The position numbers were made by a program, and so were the translations under genes. DNA of 64,000 nt from Myrica gale (taxonomy: Eukaryota > Streptophyta > Magnoliopsida > Fagales > Myricaceae): NCBI GenBank assembly GCA_963930655.1, contig OZ005602.1, positions 22,767,840 to 22,831,839 of the forward strand, in the 5' to 3' direction. The notes beneath the pieces are model-generated. The model did not search any database. It had not been told where the DNA came from and saw only the letters and a program-made list of their open reading frames with translations. This document shows positions 1 through 11,974 of the stretch, one piece after another. Within the stretch, counting starts at the first letter, position 1. Each line of letters starts with the position of its first letter.

Positions 1-413
1 ATGTAATTTTATAACTATAAGTGAGAAAATTAATAAATCCATATTGGATATCTCAATTATCAGTATAAATAATTTTCTTCAGTTTAAAATTTTTATTTCT
101 AACATGGTATAGGAGCAATACCATCTGTCGGCAGAGCCCGGCAACCGTCCGACAGAGCCCGACAACCATCCGGCTTTAGTCCGGTGATTTTATTTTCCCT
201 ATTTTTTAAGTCCTAACTCAAGGTAGGTGGAGAGGGTTAAAAATGTAAAGTCCCAAATCAATGTGGGTCATTGAAACCAAATACCTATAAATAAAATCTC
301 AAGGTAACATTTTGAATATAAATGAAAAAATTAATAAATCCATTCCCATATTGAATGTCTTATTTATCGGTGTAAATAATTTTTCTTTAGTTAAAATTTT
401 TATTTCTAATAGT
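1..413 (+). repeat. TRIM/Copia-like LTR element remnant, cut by the window edge
   Basis: Two direct repeats of about 100 bp (roughly 9-104 and 313-410) share the same AT-rich text and end in TTTCTAACA and TTTCTAATA. Directly after the first copy, 105-116 reads TGGTATAGGAGC, close to the Copia primer-binding site for initiator tRNA-Met (TGGTATCAGAGC). A purine-rich stretch (GGTGGAGAGGG) lies just before TGTAAAGTCCC at about 244, where the second LTR seems to begin. The internal part is only about 130 bp with no ORF, which fits a terminal-repeat retrotransposon in miniature. The 5' LTR is truncated by the window start. That it is LTR-derived is fairly sure; the exact family is unknown. Confidence 0.6.
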
Positions 414-762
414 TATAACCAGTAAACTAATTTATTAAAAGTAGATAAAATACGGGAAATAACCCATGTTTCTTGGTGGTTTGGACTCTCTATTGGTTGG
501 ATTTATATTGATGCAGATGTGGTAGGGGCGGCAGATCTTATGTGACAGATAAAGTTGCACTCTTTCTACGCTATTTTATAGTTGTTGACATGTTTGAGAA
601 ATACCGTCTTGGATGACTTCTGATCTCAAGCCCCCACGAAAGGAGTCTTTTAAGATTGTTGAGCTTTTTAACATTCCGGTGACCTTCGTTTAGTTTAGTC
701 AGAACGCCGATAGACAAACGGCTTTCCGTATTAATTGACTCTGGAAAAAAAATAAGGGTTAA
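414..762. other. intergenic, nothing recognised
   Basis: AT-rich sequence between the LTR remnant and the foldback element. No ORF, repeat or RNA gene could be supported. Confidence 0.5.
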
Positions 763-1572
763 TGACGAAAATAGTCCCTAGGTTTTATGCCCTTTATGAT
801 TTGGTCCCTGAGTTTTCAATTTGGTCACATAAGTCATTAGGTTATTCTCATTTATCAATTTGGTCCTTGAGTTTCCAATTTGGTCACATAAGTCCTTAGG
901 TTATCCTCATTTATCAATTTGGTCCCTGAGTTTCCAATTTGGTCACATAAGTCCTTAGGTTATCCTCATCTATCGATTTGATCATTCCATCCAATTTCGT
1001 CTCCTCCGTGCACAATCAGCTAATGGTGGGCCACGTCACCACCAATAACATCGCGACACGTGTATGTTTTTTTTATTATTTTTAAAAAACTCACGTCCAC
1101 CTGACATATTCGTAAAAAGAAAAAAAAATCGAACGGGGGAGACCCCTCATTCGATCGACAAAGGGAGCCCAGATCTACGTTTTACCAAAAATCAGTCATG
1201 TCGGTCGTCTATTTTTCACAGAGCGAAGAGATATCCAATCTGAAGCTGTTGGTGATCTTTGAGATTTGAATCGTGTCGTGAATTTTCTATTTGTTGCTCT
1301 CTATTTGCAGATTGATTTGGGGTAGTGACTCATTTTGATGAGACGTCAAAGTAGAAATTGGACGGAAGGACCAAATCGATAAATGAGGATAACCTAAGGA
1401 CTTATGTGACCAAATTAGAAACTGAGGGACCAAATCGATAAATGAGAATAACCTAAGGACTTATGTGACCAAATTGGAAACCCAGGGACCAAATTGATAA
1501 ATGAGGATAACCTAAGGACTTATGTGACCAAATTGAAAACTTAGAGACCAAATAGATAAATGACATAAAAGT
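763..1572. mobile_element. foldback MITE with triplicated 59-bp units in each arm
   Basis: The left arm holds three tandem copies of a 59-bp unit (TTTGGTCACATAAGTC at about 820, 879 and 938). The right arm holds the reverse complement, again in three copies (GACTTATGTGACC-type text from about 1,397, 1,456 and 1,515). The roughly 400-bp centre is unrelated and has no coding capacity. The whole forms a long stem-loop. No transposase is present, and I could not define a clean target duplication. Confidence 0.75.
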
Positions 1573-2017
1573 ATCAACAAATATGTAATCCCTTCGCCAT
1601 GTCATTTGGATGTAACCTTTTTTTTATTCTTTGTATCAAAAAGTGGGGCCAATTAGGTATTAAGGATCATCCGGCAAATTGTTTTGCAAAGCCAACGGAA
1701 ATTTCAAGCAGAAAAAGATTGGATGGGCAGCCAACTAACTGTCACCCAACTAACATTCCAAATGGAAGAAGAAAGAATATAGAGAGAGGACTGCTTGGTG
1801 GCCTGGTGGGTGTCCCTGCTTCTCCACCACCGCCATCTCATTTCTAATGGCTCATTCATTTCGAAAGTTTCATGGTAAGAAACAAAGAGAAAAGTGATTT
1901 GGGTTTGGTTTTTCCTTTGTAAAGTTGCAATCTTTTCCTATCTATATTATTTCATTGTTTTTGATACACTACTGCTCCGTCGGAAACCCGGTTACCAAAT
2001 CTGAGTCCTTTATCAGA
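1573..2017 (+). other. 5' flank and probable leader of the APD-like gene
   Basis: Sequence directly upstream of the first in-frame ATG of the RING ligase gene. A reading frame runs open into it but has no ATG before 2,018. No clear TATA box was picked out; the transcription start lies somewhere in this interval by inference only. Confidence 0.4.
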
Positions 2018-5000
2018 ATGGAAGCACCAGAACATGGCCAACATGAACATGCTACTTCATCTGCTGCTTCAACCTCCACCGATGGTCCATCTTCTTCCTC
2101 GCCGTCTACTTCACAGGTTCAAGAAGTAGTAGTGGTAGAAAATGAACCGCGCGAGAATGGGAGTAATGGTCACCAACACCGCCACATGCTTCTCAACCAC
2201 CACCGACGATGGCAACGACAGCAGGCTTTATCTTACCGTTTGAACATATCCATAAATGATGCCGCGTCGACTGAGATGAGGGATGATGTATGGTCTTGCC
2301 TTGTAGTGCTCGTCACTTTTTGGTTCCTCGGTCAGTCTAATCGCCATACGTTTTCCTCCCCTTCCCCAACCTCACCCATTATGATTTGTGTTTTTTATTT
2401 TTCCTTTTTAGCCCTGCGAGTGAGCGGCAGGGTGAGAGGAAAATGCTCACGAGATCACATGTTTAGCGACGACGCGAATTATGAATGCTCAAATTGAACC
2501 TTTCTTAAATATTCACTTCATTGTTTTCATTCCCCTCCAATATTATCTCCAAGAACGAAAGGATCTCTAAGTTGGCTCGGGGGAAAATTGAGGCAAGCCT
2601 GTCTCAAATAAATTTTTTGAGAAAGAAAAGAAATCTTTGACTTCATTTTTTGCCTGCAAACACATGGATCTTTGTCACCAAGGTTCGATTACTTCAGTGT
2701 TTTTCTCATCATTTTCAACGAAACCAAGCAGAGCCCTATTTTTTTTTTTTTATATTGCATATCACGTGATTATTCTTTTGCTTATGAGTTAGGAATCTTG
2801 CTCATAGGGTCTGTTTTTTGTTTTTTTTTTGTGCTTCACCAGCAGCATCCATCACTCTGATTTTTGGCTTTTATGGGTCTGTTGATACGCTTTTGGGACC
2901 AAATAGCTCACGCCTAATACAAACTAACCCCTTCTTTGTGCAGTCTTTAGAGGTAATCTTTTGCTTTTTTGTTATGGGCGAAAACTCTAAGATAATTTGT
3001 TGCATCTCATGTCGCAGCCACTGTTGCGGTGCACTAAGCTCGTCTTCCTTACTAACAGGTGGAGCAATTTGATGAGCCAAAAGCTGGGCCAATCCTATAC
3101 GGGTTTTACAAATCCCCTCCCCTGGATGTTGAGATCACATGGACTGAGACACATAATGCTTTTGTACCGGCCAATTTTCACAAGGCAAATTTCCTACTGT
3201 CTATACTCTCTCTTCCACAATCTTTTTCTGCATTCATTTTATTAAAATTTCAATTATTTGCTCAAATTTCCAAGTAATAGATATGCATGAGCTGTACACG
3301 TAGAGCATCTAGTTGTTTGGATTGGTGGAGTAAATTTGGATTTCTTCTCATGTTGTAGGAATGGGTATATTTCCTAAACGAAGGATCTAGAGTGGATATT
3401 TCATACAATGTAAAATCTCCAAGTCCCTCACCTTTATCCCTAGTGATTGCACAAGGTATTTTCCAAACTCTTACTTCATTATTTCCTGATGTTATTCGTT
3501 AATTTCTTGTGAAGAATGGAATACTTGCTCAGGTAGCAGTTTTTAAGTCAGTTGGCTCTTTAATAGCATCATAAATCTATGCTAATGGAAAATTAAATAG
3601 CTTACAGAATTTGGAAAGCGGATCTGGAACAGCTGAGAATTTAACTCAGTTTTAAGGGCCACCATTAAATTCAAACCGATCAATGCGTGAAGTAACTTTT
3701 CATTCACAAGTACAGAGTATCCTTAAGCAAGTTCACATGAAAATCAAACTAGTTCACAAGTAAGACATCAAGTAACTTTCCATTCGTACGTTCACACTGA
3801 GCTGGAATTATGTTCTAACGAATGGGATCAAAGTAGCTCAGAAGTGGAACATCAGTGACTTTACATTCGTAAGTACACAATACCTGGAAATATGGCCTAG
3901 TGGGATGATCAATGAAGTTTTGACTCTATGCTTAACTATTGGTTGGAATGCAGAGTTAAGAGTTGTAATAAATGATGGTCTGCAGGTCATTATGTCTTTT
4001 CCTAAATCTGCAGGTAGAGAAAGCCTCATTGAGTGGACAGAGGATCCATCATATCCTAATACAACTTTGTCTTGGAATATTATTTATGGTAAACTTCATT
4101 GCTAAAAGTTCTATTCCCAATTTGGCAGGAGTTAGGATGTCTAAATGCTAAAACCCCATCCACATTGCAGGAAGCGGTAAGATCCAACAGAATATTTCAA
4201 ATTCCGGCAATTACTACGTTGCAGTGGGGAACCTACATGCCGAGGAGGTCGAGGTAATGGATTGTTAACTATTTTTTGAGCTTCTTGTTACAGCATCATA
4301 CCAAAGGACAAGATCTACCCTGTGATGTTTTCTTTTTGGATTGGATTGGATTATCACCAGGATATTTGTTCTGTAGTCTTAGTTTATTGAGGTATGGAAA
4401 CAAGTACTAGTGTACTCCACGGATTTCTGTCGAATTTTATTTGCCATCTCTCTTATCTGGGTAGTACGCTGAAGAAACCAATGTCAAGGATAAGAAGGAT
4501 ACAGAGAAGATGGAGCCTCTCCTTTCTTTTCCTCTGGGAAAGAAAAAAGAAAACCTTAATGTGACTATTAAAGAAGGCGTAACTGCTCCTTTAGTCATCC
4601 TCTTGGTTTATTTGGCCAGATAGGACAAGCCTTGCTAATAATCTGGGCTGCACCAGTAATCCATCCCAAAGAAGTTTACCATATTGCACAATGAGATGTA
4701 TGATTTATAGTTGACTTAATCCAGATATCAGAGACTTCCTAGTGAAATCGATTTTTTGCATATGCTCCCAAAACTAGAGACTGAATTCGCACATCAGTTT
4801 TCAAAGATTATGAAAGAAACATGGTTAGAGTGCTGCAAAGAGCACCAAAGAAACTCGCCATCTGTTGCTGTAATCCTTCTAAGTTTTAAACAGAAAATGG
4901 ATGGGCCCTTTCGGGTTTGTTAAGCATCTTTGTGATGTTTATGGTTTAATACTTTGCATTGGCCCATGAGACACCATCGGACCATGAGATAACTTATTGC

Positions 5001-6686
5001 TGTGAATGCTGTTTGTACAGGTAGAGTTGAAGTTGATGCTAAATGCTTTACACTATAACACAACTCAGGCGTATTACATTTGCCCCCTTGGTAACCATGT
5101 TTGTACTTTTAAGCTCTTTCTTCTAAGAAGAAATTTTGCGGTCTTAACTTCCCCAGTTCCTAAAGAGGTGAAAGATTCTGACCTTCTGACTTTTATGAGT
5201 ACTATACAACTTCTAATGCTTCCTGAAGTTTTGTGTCCTTTGGATCATAATCACAGAAAGTTTTAATTGCTTTGCGAATTTGGTCATGTTTTGTTTCATT
5301 CAGGGCACTGATGATAACTGGTTTGTCAGACTGTCGTATGGACCTCGGTGGATCACATATTTTGCTGGATCAGGTTATTTTGGCTTGCATTTAAATCCTT
5401 ACAGCAAAAAGGGAATGTCCGTATTCATATTCACCACTTCCCTGCATGCAGGTGCAATGACCATCCTCCTCTTATTGACCTTCAGATACTCCAACACGTT
5501 CCAAAATACTGCTGAAGATAGAACTGGGTCTCAAGTAGGGGAAGTGGGAACTGAACGAGATCCTTTGCTTTTGCGCAAGGATGATGATGTTGCCAGTTGG
5601 GGTTCATCTTATGATTCTGTTTCACCTGAGGAGGACGAAACGGAACAGCAGCAAGAGGTGAGTGATACCGAAGGACAACAGCAAATAACAGAAGGGGAAA
5701 ACTCCACCAATCCAAGGCGTCTCTGTGTCATTTGCTTTGATGCCCCAAGAGACTGCTTCTTTCTTCCGTGCGGGCATTGTGCTGCCTGTTTTACATGCGG
5801 AACAAGGTAAATATACAGCAAACTTCTATTTCAAAAAATCTTGATAGGACACCTTGTGAGTTGTACATTTGGGGCATGTTCGTTATCAGAATATTTGTAG
5901 GATGTTGAATGTTGTGAGAATTTTTAGGTGATGTTAAAGTTGTATTGGAATGCGTGTAGAAGTTGTTAAAAGTGATTGTTGTTTGTAAAAAAAGTAATAA
6001 AGTTTTGTATTGGAATACGTGTGTTTTGTGATGTTTGGATGATAAAAAAAAGTAGGATGCAAATCTTAAAAAAGTTTAGGAATTGAACATGCCCCAAGAC
6101 TTTCTACGCAATTAGCAACGGAGGTTGATACTTCTAGCCAAACCCAGTTGACTGAAAGATTAATGAACCCAATCCAAATACGTTGGGGGTCGGATTTGCT
6201 GCAGTTAGTGAGAGGCGGGTGTGGGTCCCGAGTGGACCTGAAGTGTAAATCGTTAACTTTGTGATTAGAAAAAAAAAACTAAAAATATTCCAAAACACAT
6301 AATTTTATTTTTGGGTGATACGTACCAACATATGATTGGACCTGAGTTAACTTTGTGAATGGAAATTTAATGGACGATTAAGTTTTTAGAACAACTGGTG
6401 ATTTCACACAGTATCAGAACTATTAGTCATGATTTTAAGACCTGACTCCGACTTCACCCTATTTTAATTGAATATAACCAACTATGAGAAACAACCCAAA
6501 TAGGATTACTACATTCTATGTCCATTCTCCAATAATATTTTGTTTCAAACCATTTACAACTTGTTGAAATCCAGTAGAAAGTGAGATGATGAAACCTATT
6601 AACTCTGCAGGATTGCAGAAGAAGCTGCTACTTGTCCCATATGTCGAAGGAGGATGAAGAAAGTGAGAAAGATTTTTACAGTTTGA
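2018..6686 (+). CDS. APD-like membrane RING-type E3 ubiquitin ligase
   Basis: Ten exons: 2018-2330, about 2846-2952, 3059-3184, 3359-3455, 4014-4088, 4171-4253, 5021-5167, 5304-5373, 5452-5806 and 6611-6686. They join in phase to 482 aa. A Ser/Thr-rich, His-rich N-terminus is followed by a membrane segment (about residues 88-112), a lumenal region with the family pattern ([20 protein letters not shown]), a second membrane segment (about 333-352), an acidic/Gln-rich linker and a C3HC4 RING at about 431-472 (CVIC...CGHC...CPIC) close to the C-terminus. This matches the plant ABERRANT POLLEN DEVELOPMENT 1-4 family, endomembrane E3 ligases needed for pollen mitosis II. The start is the first in-frame ATG. 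Intron 3 uses a GC donor (CACAAG/GCAAAT). Intron 8 (5374-5451) is 78 bp and in frame, so retention would add 26 residues. A MITE sits in the last intron. Family is sure; which paralogue is not. Confidence 0.9.
5869..6097. mobile_element. short MITE in the last APD intron
   Basis: The ends are inverted copies: TTGGGGCATGTTC at 5869 and GAACATGCCCCAA ending at 6097. The 229-bp unit has no ORF and lies wholly inside the intron between the two RING-coding exons. An internal short duplication (TTGTATTGGAAT.CGTGT) is also visible. No convincing target duplication was found, so the superfamily is open. Confidence 0.65.
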
Positions 6687-8495
6687 GCTATGTACATGAA
6701 TCAAGATTATGCACTCTCCAATTTCGATGTGGATCCAGAATGCACCCGTGGAAAACAAAGGTCATATGAGGCTTGTATAAAACAAAATCTCCCGCAATCA
6801 AAACTGTTTGGTATTGAAAGATGTTGACTAAAGAACTTTGCATTGTTTGTCATCTCAACACAACCTCCTTTCTCAAGGTGTAAATTCCTTTAATATACTT
6901 TCGTTTTGGATCGATCTGTGCATCATTAAATCTTCCCATTGGTTTTGGAATATTCTGTGTATAAAAAGGGTTAATGAATAGAAGCTGATTTCATGTTGTA
7001 ACTTTGGTTGAGAACTTTTATGTTCCCCTCCCCTCTTTGTTGGTTGATGACTACACCTCATTGCTGGCTATCTATGTCATGAGATGATAAAGGTTAGATT
7101 ATGATCTTCTGCAATTTCCTGCAGTATAATTTGAATAGAGATAGACAAACTAGATGAATTATATCAATGAGGTCTATCTATTGTATTTATATTTTTCAAA
7201 TTACACAATTTAAGTAGGAAATTGCAGAAGATCTTGGTTCGAAAATTTTAGTGAAAAAGTTTTAAAAATGTTTGATTACGAAATAATGTCTTCTCTATCC
7301 ACTCTGTTGCTCGTAAGATTTATTTGTTACCTTGAGCCATCGCATTTGGGCCACACTTAGCTCTTTAATTAGTCTAATCTACGGCTATGCCAATCCGAAG
7401 CAGTCCCAGCCACGGACAATAGCTTTTCAAATCCAGCTCAACCGAGACCAGGAGCCATGGGCCTAACAACTCCAAGTACAAGCTCGTACGTTTGGCCCCA
7501 GCCCAACCCACAAAATCCAATTCCATCCAGTCTCGCGCGAGATTCGAAAGTCCAGAGCTTATCTGATCCAACCTCTCCCAGACCCACAAACCCAACGCAA
7601 CGAACTAGATCTAGCCCACCTACCCCCTTGGGCTGAACCCCATATACTAAAAAAACCCAGCTCTCGAGAGTGTTGGAGTCTGGAGAGCAACTCTAATAGA
7701 AGCAGCGTATGTTTCGGGCTGGGATCATGACAGTGTTGTGGGTATCACTACTAGCTTTTTTGCATTCAAATTTCTGACAAATTGGTCTGTGGATTAATTG
7801 GTCCTCGAGAAAAAAAAAACCCTAGCAAAAGTTCTCTATAACCAGATATGTGATGTATTTGAAGGAAGTTGTTGTCTTTTAAACATCAAAGAAGTTTAGA
7901 ACAATTTAAATGGACTAGTTCAATTAAAGAACAACTTTTTTATGATATTTTGAAAATGAAGAATGTCAATTTTCACAATGCCGAGGAAGGAATAAAGCTT
8001 ATTGAGAGATAAATTCAGGAGAAATAAGTTCTTGTAGTGCTACATGAATCGATCGACCGTTTCAAGTTACCTTTGTAGCAGTCTACTAGCTCGTCGTGAC
8101 TCTCACGTTTATTTTGTAGCAGTCGACCGGTTCATATGATGATGAAAATTCGTCAATTTTGACGGTCAAATCAGGTACGGGGTCCACATTGCAAAAATAT
8201 TGAAGATAAAGGGTCCAATATCTCAAAAATAAAACATCGGGATGCAAAGTGTAAATGACTTCAAAGATAAGGGGACAAAGTGTATTTAACCATTTTTGTT
8301 CTTTTCTATTAGGAAGAAGTGTCAGGGAATATGAAGACAATTTGAAAAAAAATACACAATTCGTCAAAGGAGATTCATCAAATACTTTGGTTAAGCTTTA
8401 AATCACTCGATCATTTTACAAAGAAGATATTCCTTGATATTGCTGGGCGCACAGGAAATGAAGGACGAGTTTAGTTGTAGGAAAGCAGCTGCTCG
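6687..8495. other. intergenic between APD-like gene and SINE
   Basis: Contains the 3' flank of the APD-like gene, a small hairpin element (own entry) and a GC-richer patch near 7.35-7.65 kb whose reading frames look non-coding. At 8.08-8.32 kb the text (GACGGTCAAATCAGGTACGG and following) resembles one arm of the foldback MITEs seen elsewhere here, without a clear partner. No gene supported. Confidence 0.4.
7103..7233. mobile_element. 131-bp hairpin MITE
   Basis: The outer 18 bases, GATCTTCTGCAATTTCCT, are matched exactly by AGGAAATTGCAGAAGATC at the other end. Inner pairs (AGATAGAC with GTCTATCT, and AATTTG with CAAATT) extend the stem. The unit folds almost completely on itself and has no ORF. 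It could be a MITE or, less likely, a hairpin small-RNA locus. Confidence 0.55.
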
Positions 8496-8712
8496 TTAAC
8501 TACCACAGGTAGCCCAACTGGTCTCGGCCTTTGTTACTGACCTGGTAATCCCAGGTTCAAAACTAGTATGGAATCAAACTCGGTCTTAAAATTAGCACAA
8601 TGAAATTAGAGGCACCCCACTCATCCGAGGTATACTAGGAAGGAGTGGGTCTGAAAAGCTCTGCCTTGAATAGTTTTCCTTGTCATAAAAACAAAAACAA
8701 AAACAAAAAGCA
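8496..8712 (+). mobile_element. SINE-like element
   Basis: A tRNA-like promoter is visible: A-box-like TAGCCCAACTGG near 8,508 and B-box-like AGGTTCAAAAC about 45 bases further on. The unit ends in repeated ACAAAA units. The flanks look like an imperfect target duplication: AAGCAGCTGCTCGTTAAC before and AAGCAACTGCTCTTGTTTAA after. This combination is typical of plant tRNA-derived SINEs. Exact ends are uncertain by a few bases. Confidence 0.55.
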
Positions 8713-10003
8713 ACTGCTCTTGTTTAACCATAAATTATTTTTATCAAAACAAACAGAGGAGACCGCTGTGCCTTTTTAAAAAAAAAAAAAGAAAGAAAGA
8801 AAGGAGACAATCATTTAGTTATATTTAAAATGATGTCGTTTTGGATCAAATAAATTTTACTTAATGCCAGCAGCTCATCGTTTTTAATAATTTTCTGTAA
8901 CAAAGCGAAGTAACTTAACAGCACGTCGTAGCTTTGATCAAGAAATTTTAACCCCTTTGTTTTACACCTACTCATTTCCCTCCCCGCTCAACCTTTCTTA
9001 CCACCATAGCCTCTGTATCCCTAGGTGCACAGGAAATGAAAGACAGTACAGCTGCTAGTTAACCTATCAGGCATCTCAAGTAGTTGCGAGATTCAAATTA
9101 TCACTTGCTTAAAAAATTTATAACTTAAATAGATATCCATCAGTGAACGGATCAGTCTCTTTAAAATATGTGTTAAACTTAATTAGTATATATACTGAAT
9201 CAAATCCTTCTAAATCAGTACATGTAAACAGGTGTCAGATTTTTTTAATTATCCAAAAGGAACAAAGCAGATGCTGAGCTTGGACGGGAAATTTTTTTGA
9301 TAAAAACCCGTGGGAAAGTTGGCATGAGAAAATATAAAGAATAGGTGGGAGCTTTGCTACAGTTCGGGGTGAGCTCGGTCACACGGTTGTGGGTCCCGCC
9401 TAAGACCCACAACTGCTCGAACAACATTGCATTGCTCGGACAGGACCCACATCCGGCTCTCACAAACTGCACTGCGGTCGCCTAAACTGCAGCAGACCCA
9501 CCTAAAGAATATGCAACTTACACCATCCGCCCTTCCTAGGAAAGCCAAAATAAAGCGGACAGAGATTCTACCCCGAATTGCAGGTGGAATTCGAACAGAA
9601 AGGGAGAGCAGGAGCCTCTCTCTCCGAATTGCTCCCTCTCCAAAGGCATTGCAGAGGAGCCGATCCAAATAAAGCAGAACCTTTTTGTTTTTTAAGGTAC
9701 ATTCAACTGACTCCATCCGCCTAATAATTAAAAACAAAAACTGACTCCGTCCGCCAATCGCAGCCGGCAGCCTCCCATTGCAATTCATAATTTTGTACCA
9801 CCCCACCCCATTTCAGACTACTAAACTAAAATCAAACCCGGAAACGGTACCGTGGGTCCCGGAGAGCTGTTTCAACGAACGTATCTGTTTGGACTATTCA
9901 GAATACTTTCTTCAATAACCTTTATTTTCAGGCCTCCGCGTTTCCAAATCTCTCTCACTCTCACTACCCAGACCCCGATTTCGTTACCGAACACCACCAT
10001 CGC
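8713..10003. other. intergenic, no gene recognised
   Basis: AT-rich first half. At about 9,022-9,070 a partial copy of the text flanking the SINE recurs (GCACAGGAAATGAA, then CAGCTGCTAGTTAAC). The part from 9.36 to 9.99 kb is GC-richer, with open frames on both strands but no recognisable domain; it may be promoter or leader for the broken reading frame at 10,004. Confidence 0.35.
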
Positions 10004-11974
10004 ATGGATCAACGCGAGGACCGGACCACCGCTGCAAGGCCAAGGTTGAAGCGAAAGCTGGAGGCAGCAGAATTCGAAGACCAAAACCTGGGTGGTCGCC
10101 AGCTTCTTGCCGTCGAAGGCCAAAGCAATGACGGTACCGTTTCTCACTTCTCCCCTACCACTACGTCCTACCCCCACTCTCCTTCCGGCTCCCTATCTAT
10201 CGCTCGACCACCAATGGATCACAACGACGGCAAAACCACCACTGCGACACGGAGCTTGAAGCGGAAGCTGGACCCAGAGGGGTTTAGTTATTATGCGAGT
10301 GATAAATGTGTGAGTGTGTGTGAGTGGATGGCTTGGATTAAAAAAAAGAAATCTGATGGCTGAAATATTGCCACCTCATTTAATGAAACCCACTCATAAA
10401 CCCGACCTATATTATGTGAACCCACCCGTTTTTAAACCTGAAAAACTGTTTCAAATTTCTTCCTCTCCCCAAAATCGACGTCCTCTCTCCCTCTCTCTAC
10501 CGCACAGCCCTCTCTCCCTCTCTCTACCCCACAACTCTCTCTCTCTATCGCACCTCTGTCTCTCACACAGGTATTATATATATTTTTTAATTCACTTTTG
10601 GTTTGAATTTCATTTGCTTCGGTAATTTTATTTGTTTTCTGTTTATGTAAAATGGAAAAATTAGCTGTATACTGATTTTTAATGAAAGTAAAAAGTGAGG
10701 AATTTAATGGAGTATAGATGAGTAATTAGTTTTCATGTTATTTTTTTTATAGGCACTCTTTTCGATTGGACCATTGTTTTTAGGCTAATAGTTCGTTCGA
10801 CTGTCTCTCTAGTTCTTCTCTCTCACATGTATTAGTTTGTCGATTGATTGTTTTAGTTTTCGTTTTTTATAACATTGAGGAAATTAATAGAGTATAAATG
10901 CACGCAGAACTGTGGTTGATCTTTCAAGGAGAAGGGGGATTAGTTCCTTGTTGAGTGTTGGCTAATAGAGTTTCCTTGAGGTGAGCATAGTTTTTTTAAT
11001 CATGTTTTGGTTTTGTCAAGATATATGTAATTCGCTAGGAAGAAGTTTTGGACATCTGTTGCTACATTACTAGTTGCTATCTTTCAATCTCGTTGTGCAA
11101 TGGAATGGTGTTTTATTTGACATTCTTGATTATATATCTACTTGTCTCCAGTGGCGTATCTAGAATATAAAATGAGTGAGGTCGAATTTTTAAGGGAAAA
11201 TGACCAAAAAAAAATTCCACATAATGTAAAAAGTGTCTTAAAATTACAATATCGCAAATTAAGAACTAAAACATTAAAAATAATGAAATACACTTAATGT
11301 ATTATTTGTTAATACTGAGAGATGGTAATTGGATCCTACGGAAATTCGACATTTGAGGTCTCATCATACCCTTAACCTCTCAATCTGGAATTATTAAAAG
11401 CAATTATTCATGCCAATTTAAATCCTGCAGGGCTGCATTGTGCTCTGCTTGGTGGTACATCTGAAACATTATTGGAACTAAGCGAGCAGCATTTGTCTTG
11501 AATGCTATTGGAAATACTGACCATGTTGAGCGCTTGTGCAATGAGAATATCTCAGCTCAAGATCAGCAATACAAGGTGTTATTTAAGCAATAGAGAGAGA
11601 GAGCTGTGGTGTAGAGAGAGGGAGAGAGGGCTGTGCGGTAGAGAGAGGGAGAGAGTACGTCGATTTTGGGGAGAGGAAGAAATTTGAAACAGTTTTTCAG
11701 GTTTAAAAACGGGTGGGTTCAACATAATATGGGTCGGGTTTATGAGTGGGTTTCATTAAATGAGGTGGCAATATTTCAGCCATCGGATTTCTCTTTTTTA
11801 ATCCAAGCCATCCACTCACACACACTCACACAGTAATCACTCACATAATAACTAAACCCACAGGACCCAGAGTCCGAAGACCAACATGAGGGGCGCAAGG
11901 TTTTCATCTTGTTCGCTAGTCAAATAGACACGATTAGTACCTATATCTCTATGTCTGTGTACGTTATGGCTTGA
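10004..11974 (+). pseudogene. unrecognised ORF split by a MULE insertion
   Basis: An ATG at 10,004 opens a frame of 92 codons up to the transposon at 10,280. If the insertion and one target copy are removed, the frame continues from 11,873 and stops at 11,974. The predicted product is basic, Ser/Thr-rich and internally repeated: two related modules each carry an LKRKL motif and then an acidic EDQ motif (LKRKLEAAEFEDQN and LKRKLDPESEDQH). The short basic motifs could act in nuclear import, but this is speculation. A TIR-domain fragment lies 0.4 kb downstream on the same strand; the two could be remains of one gene. I do not recognise the family. As it stands the frame is interrupted. Confidence 0.4.
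10280..11862. mobile_element. non-autonomous MULE with about 270-bp inverted ends
   Basis: The left end (from 10,280, GGGTTTAGTTATTATG) recurs as reverse complement to 11,862, with matching text for about 270 bp, including CT-rich and Pro-poor leader-like sequence. The flanks carry GGACCCAGAG at 10,270-10,279 and again at 11,863-11,872, a 9-10-bp target duplication as expected for Mutator-like elements. No transposase is present. The centre holds a 33-codon open stretch (about 11,476-11,576) that looks protein-like, perhaps a captured exon. It also contains a CAGTGGCG-type terminus near 11,153 that could be a nested relic. Confidence 0.8.

Noticed and set aside
7374..7595. 73-codon - strand frame rich in Trp and Leu
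   Set aside because: No family resemblance and no neighbouring exons; probably a composition effect in a GC-richer patch.
9357..9806. 149-codon - strand frame
   Set aside because: Arg/Leu-rich without any recognisable family; overlapping open frames on both strands suggest composition only.
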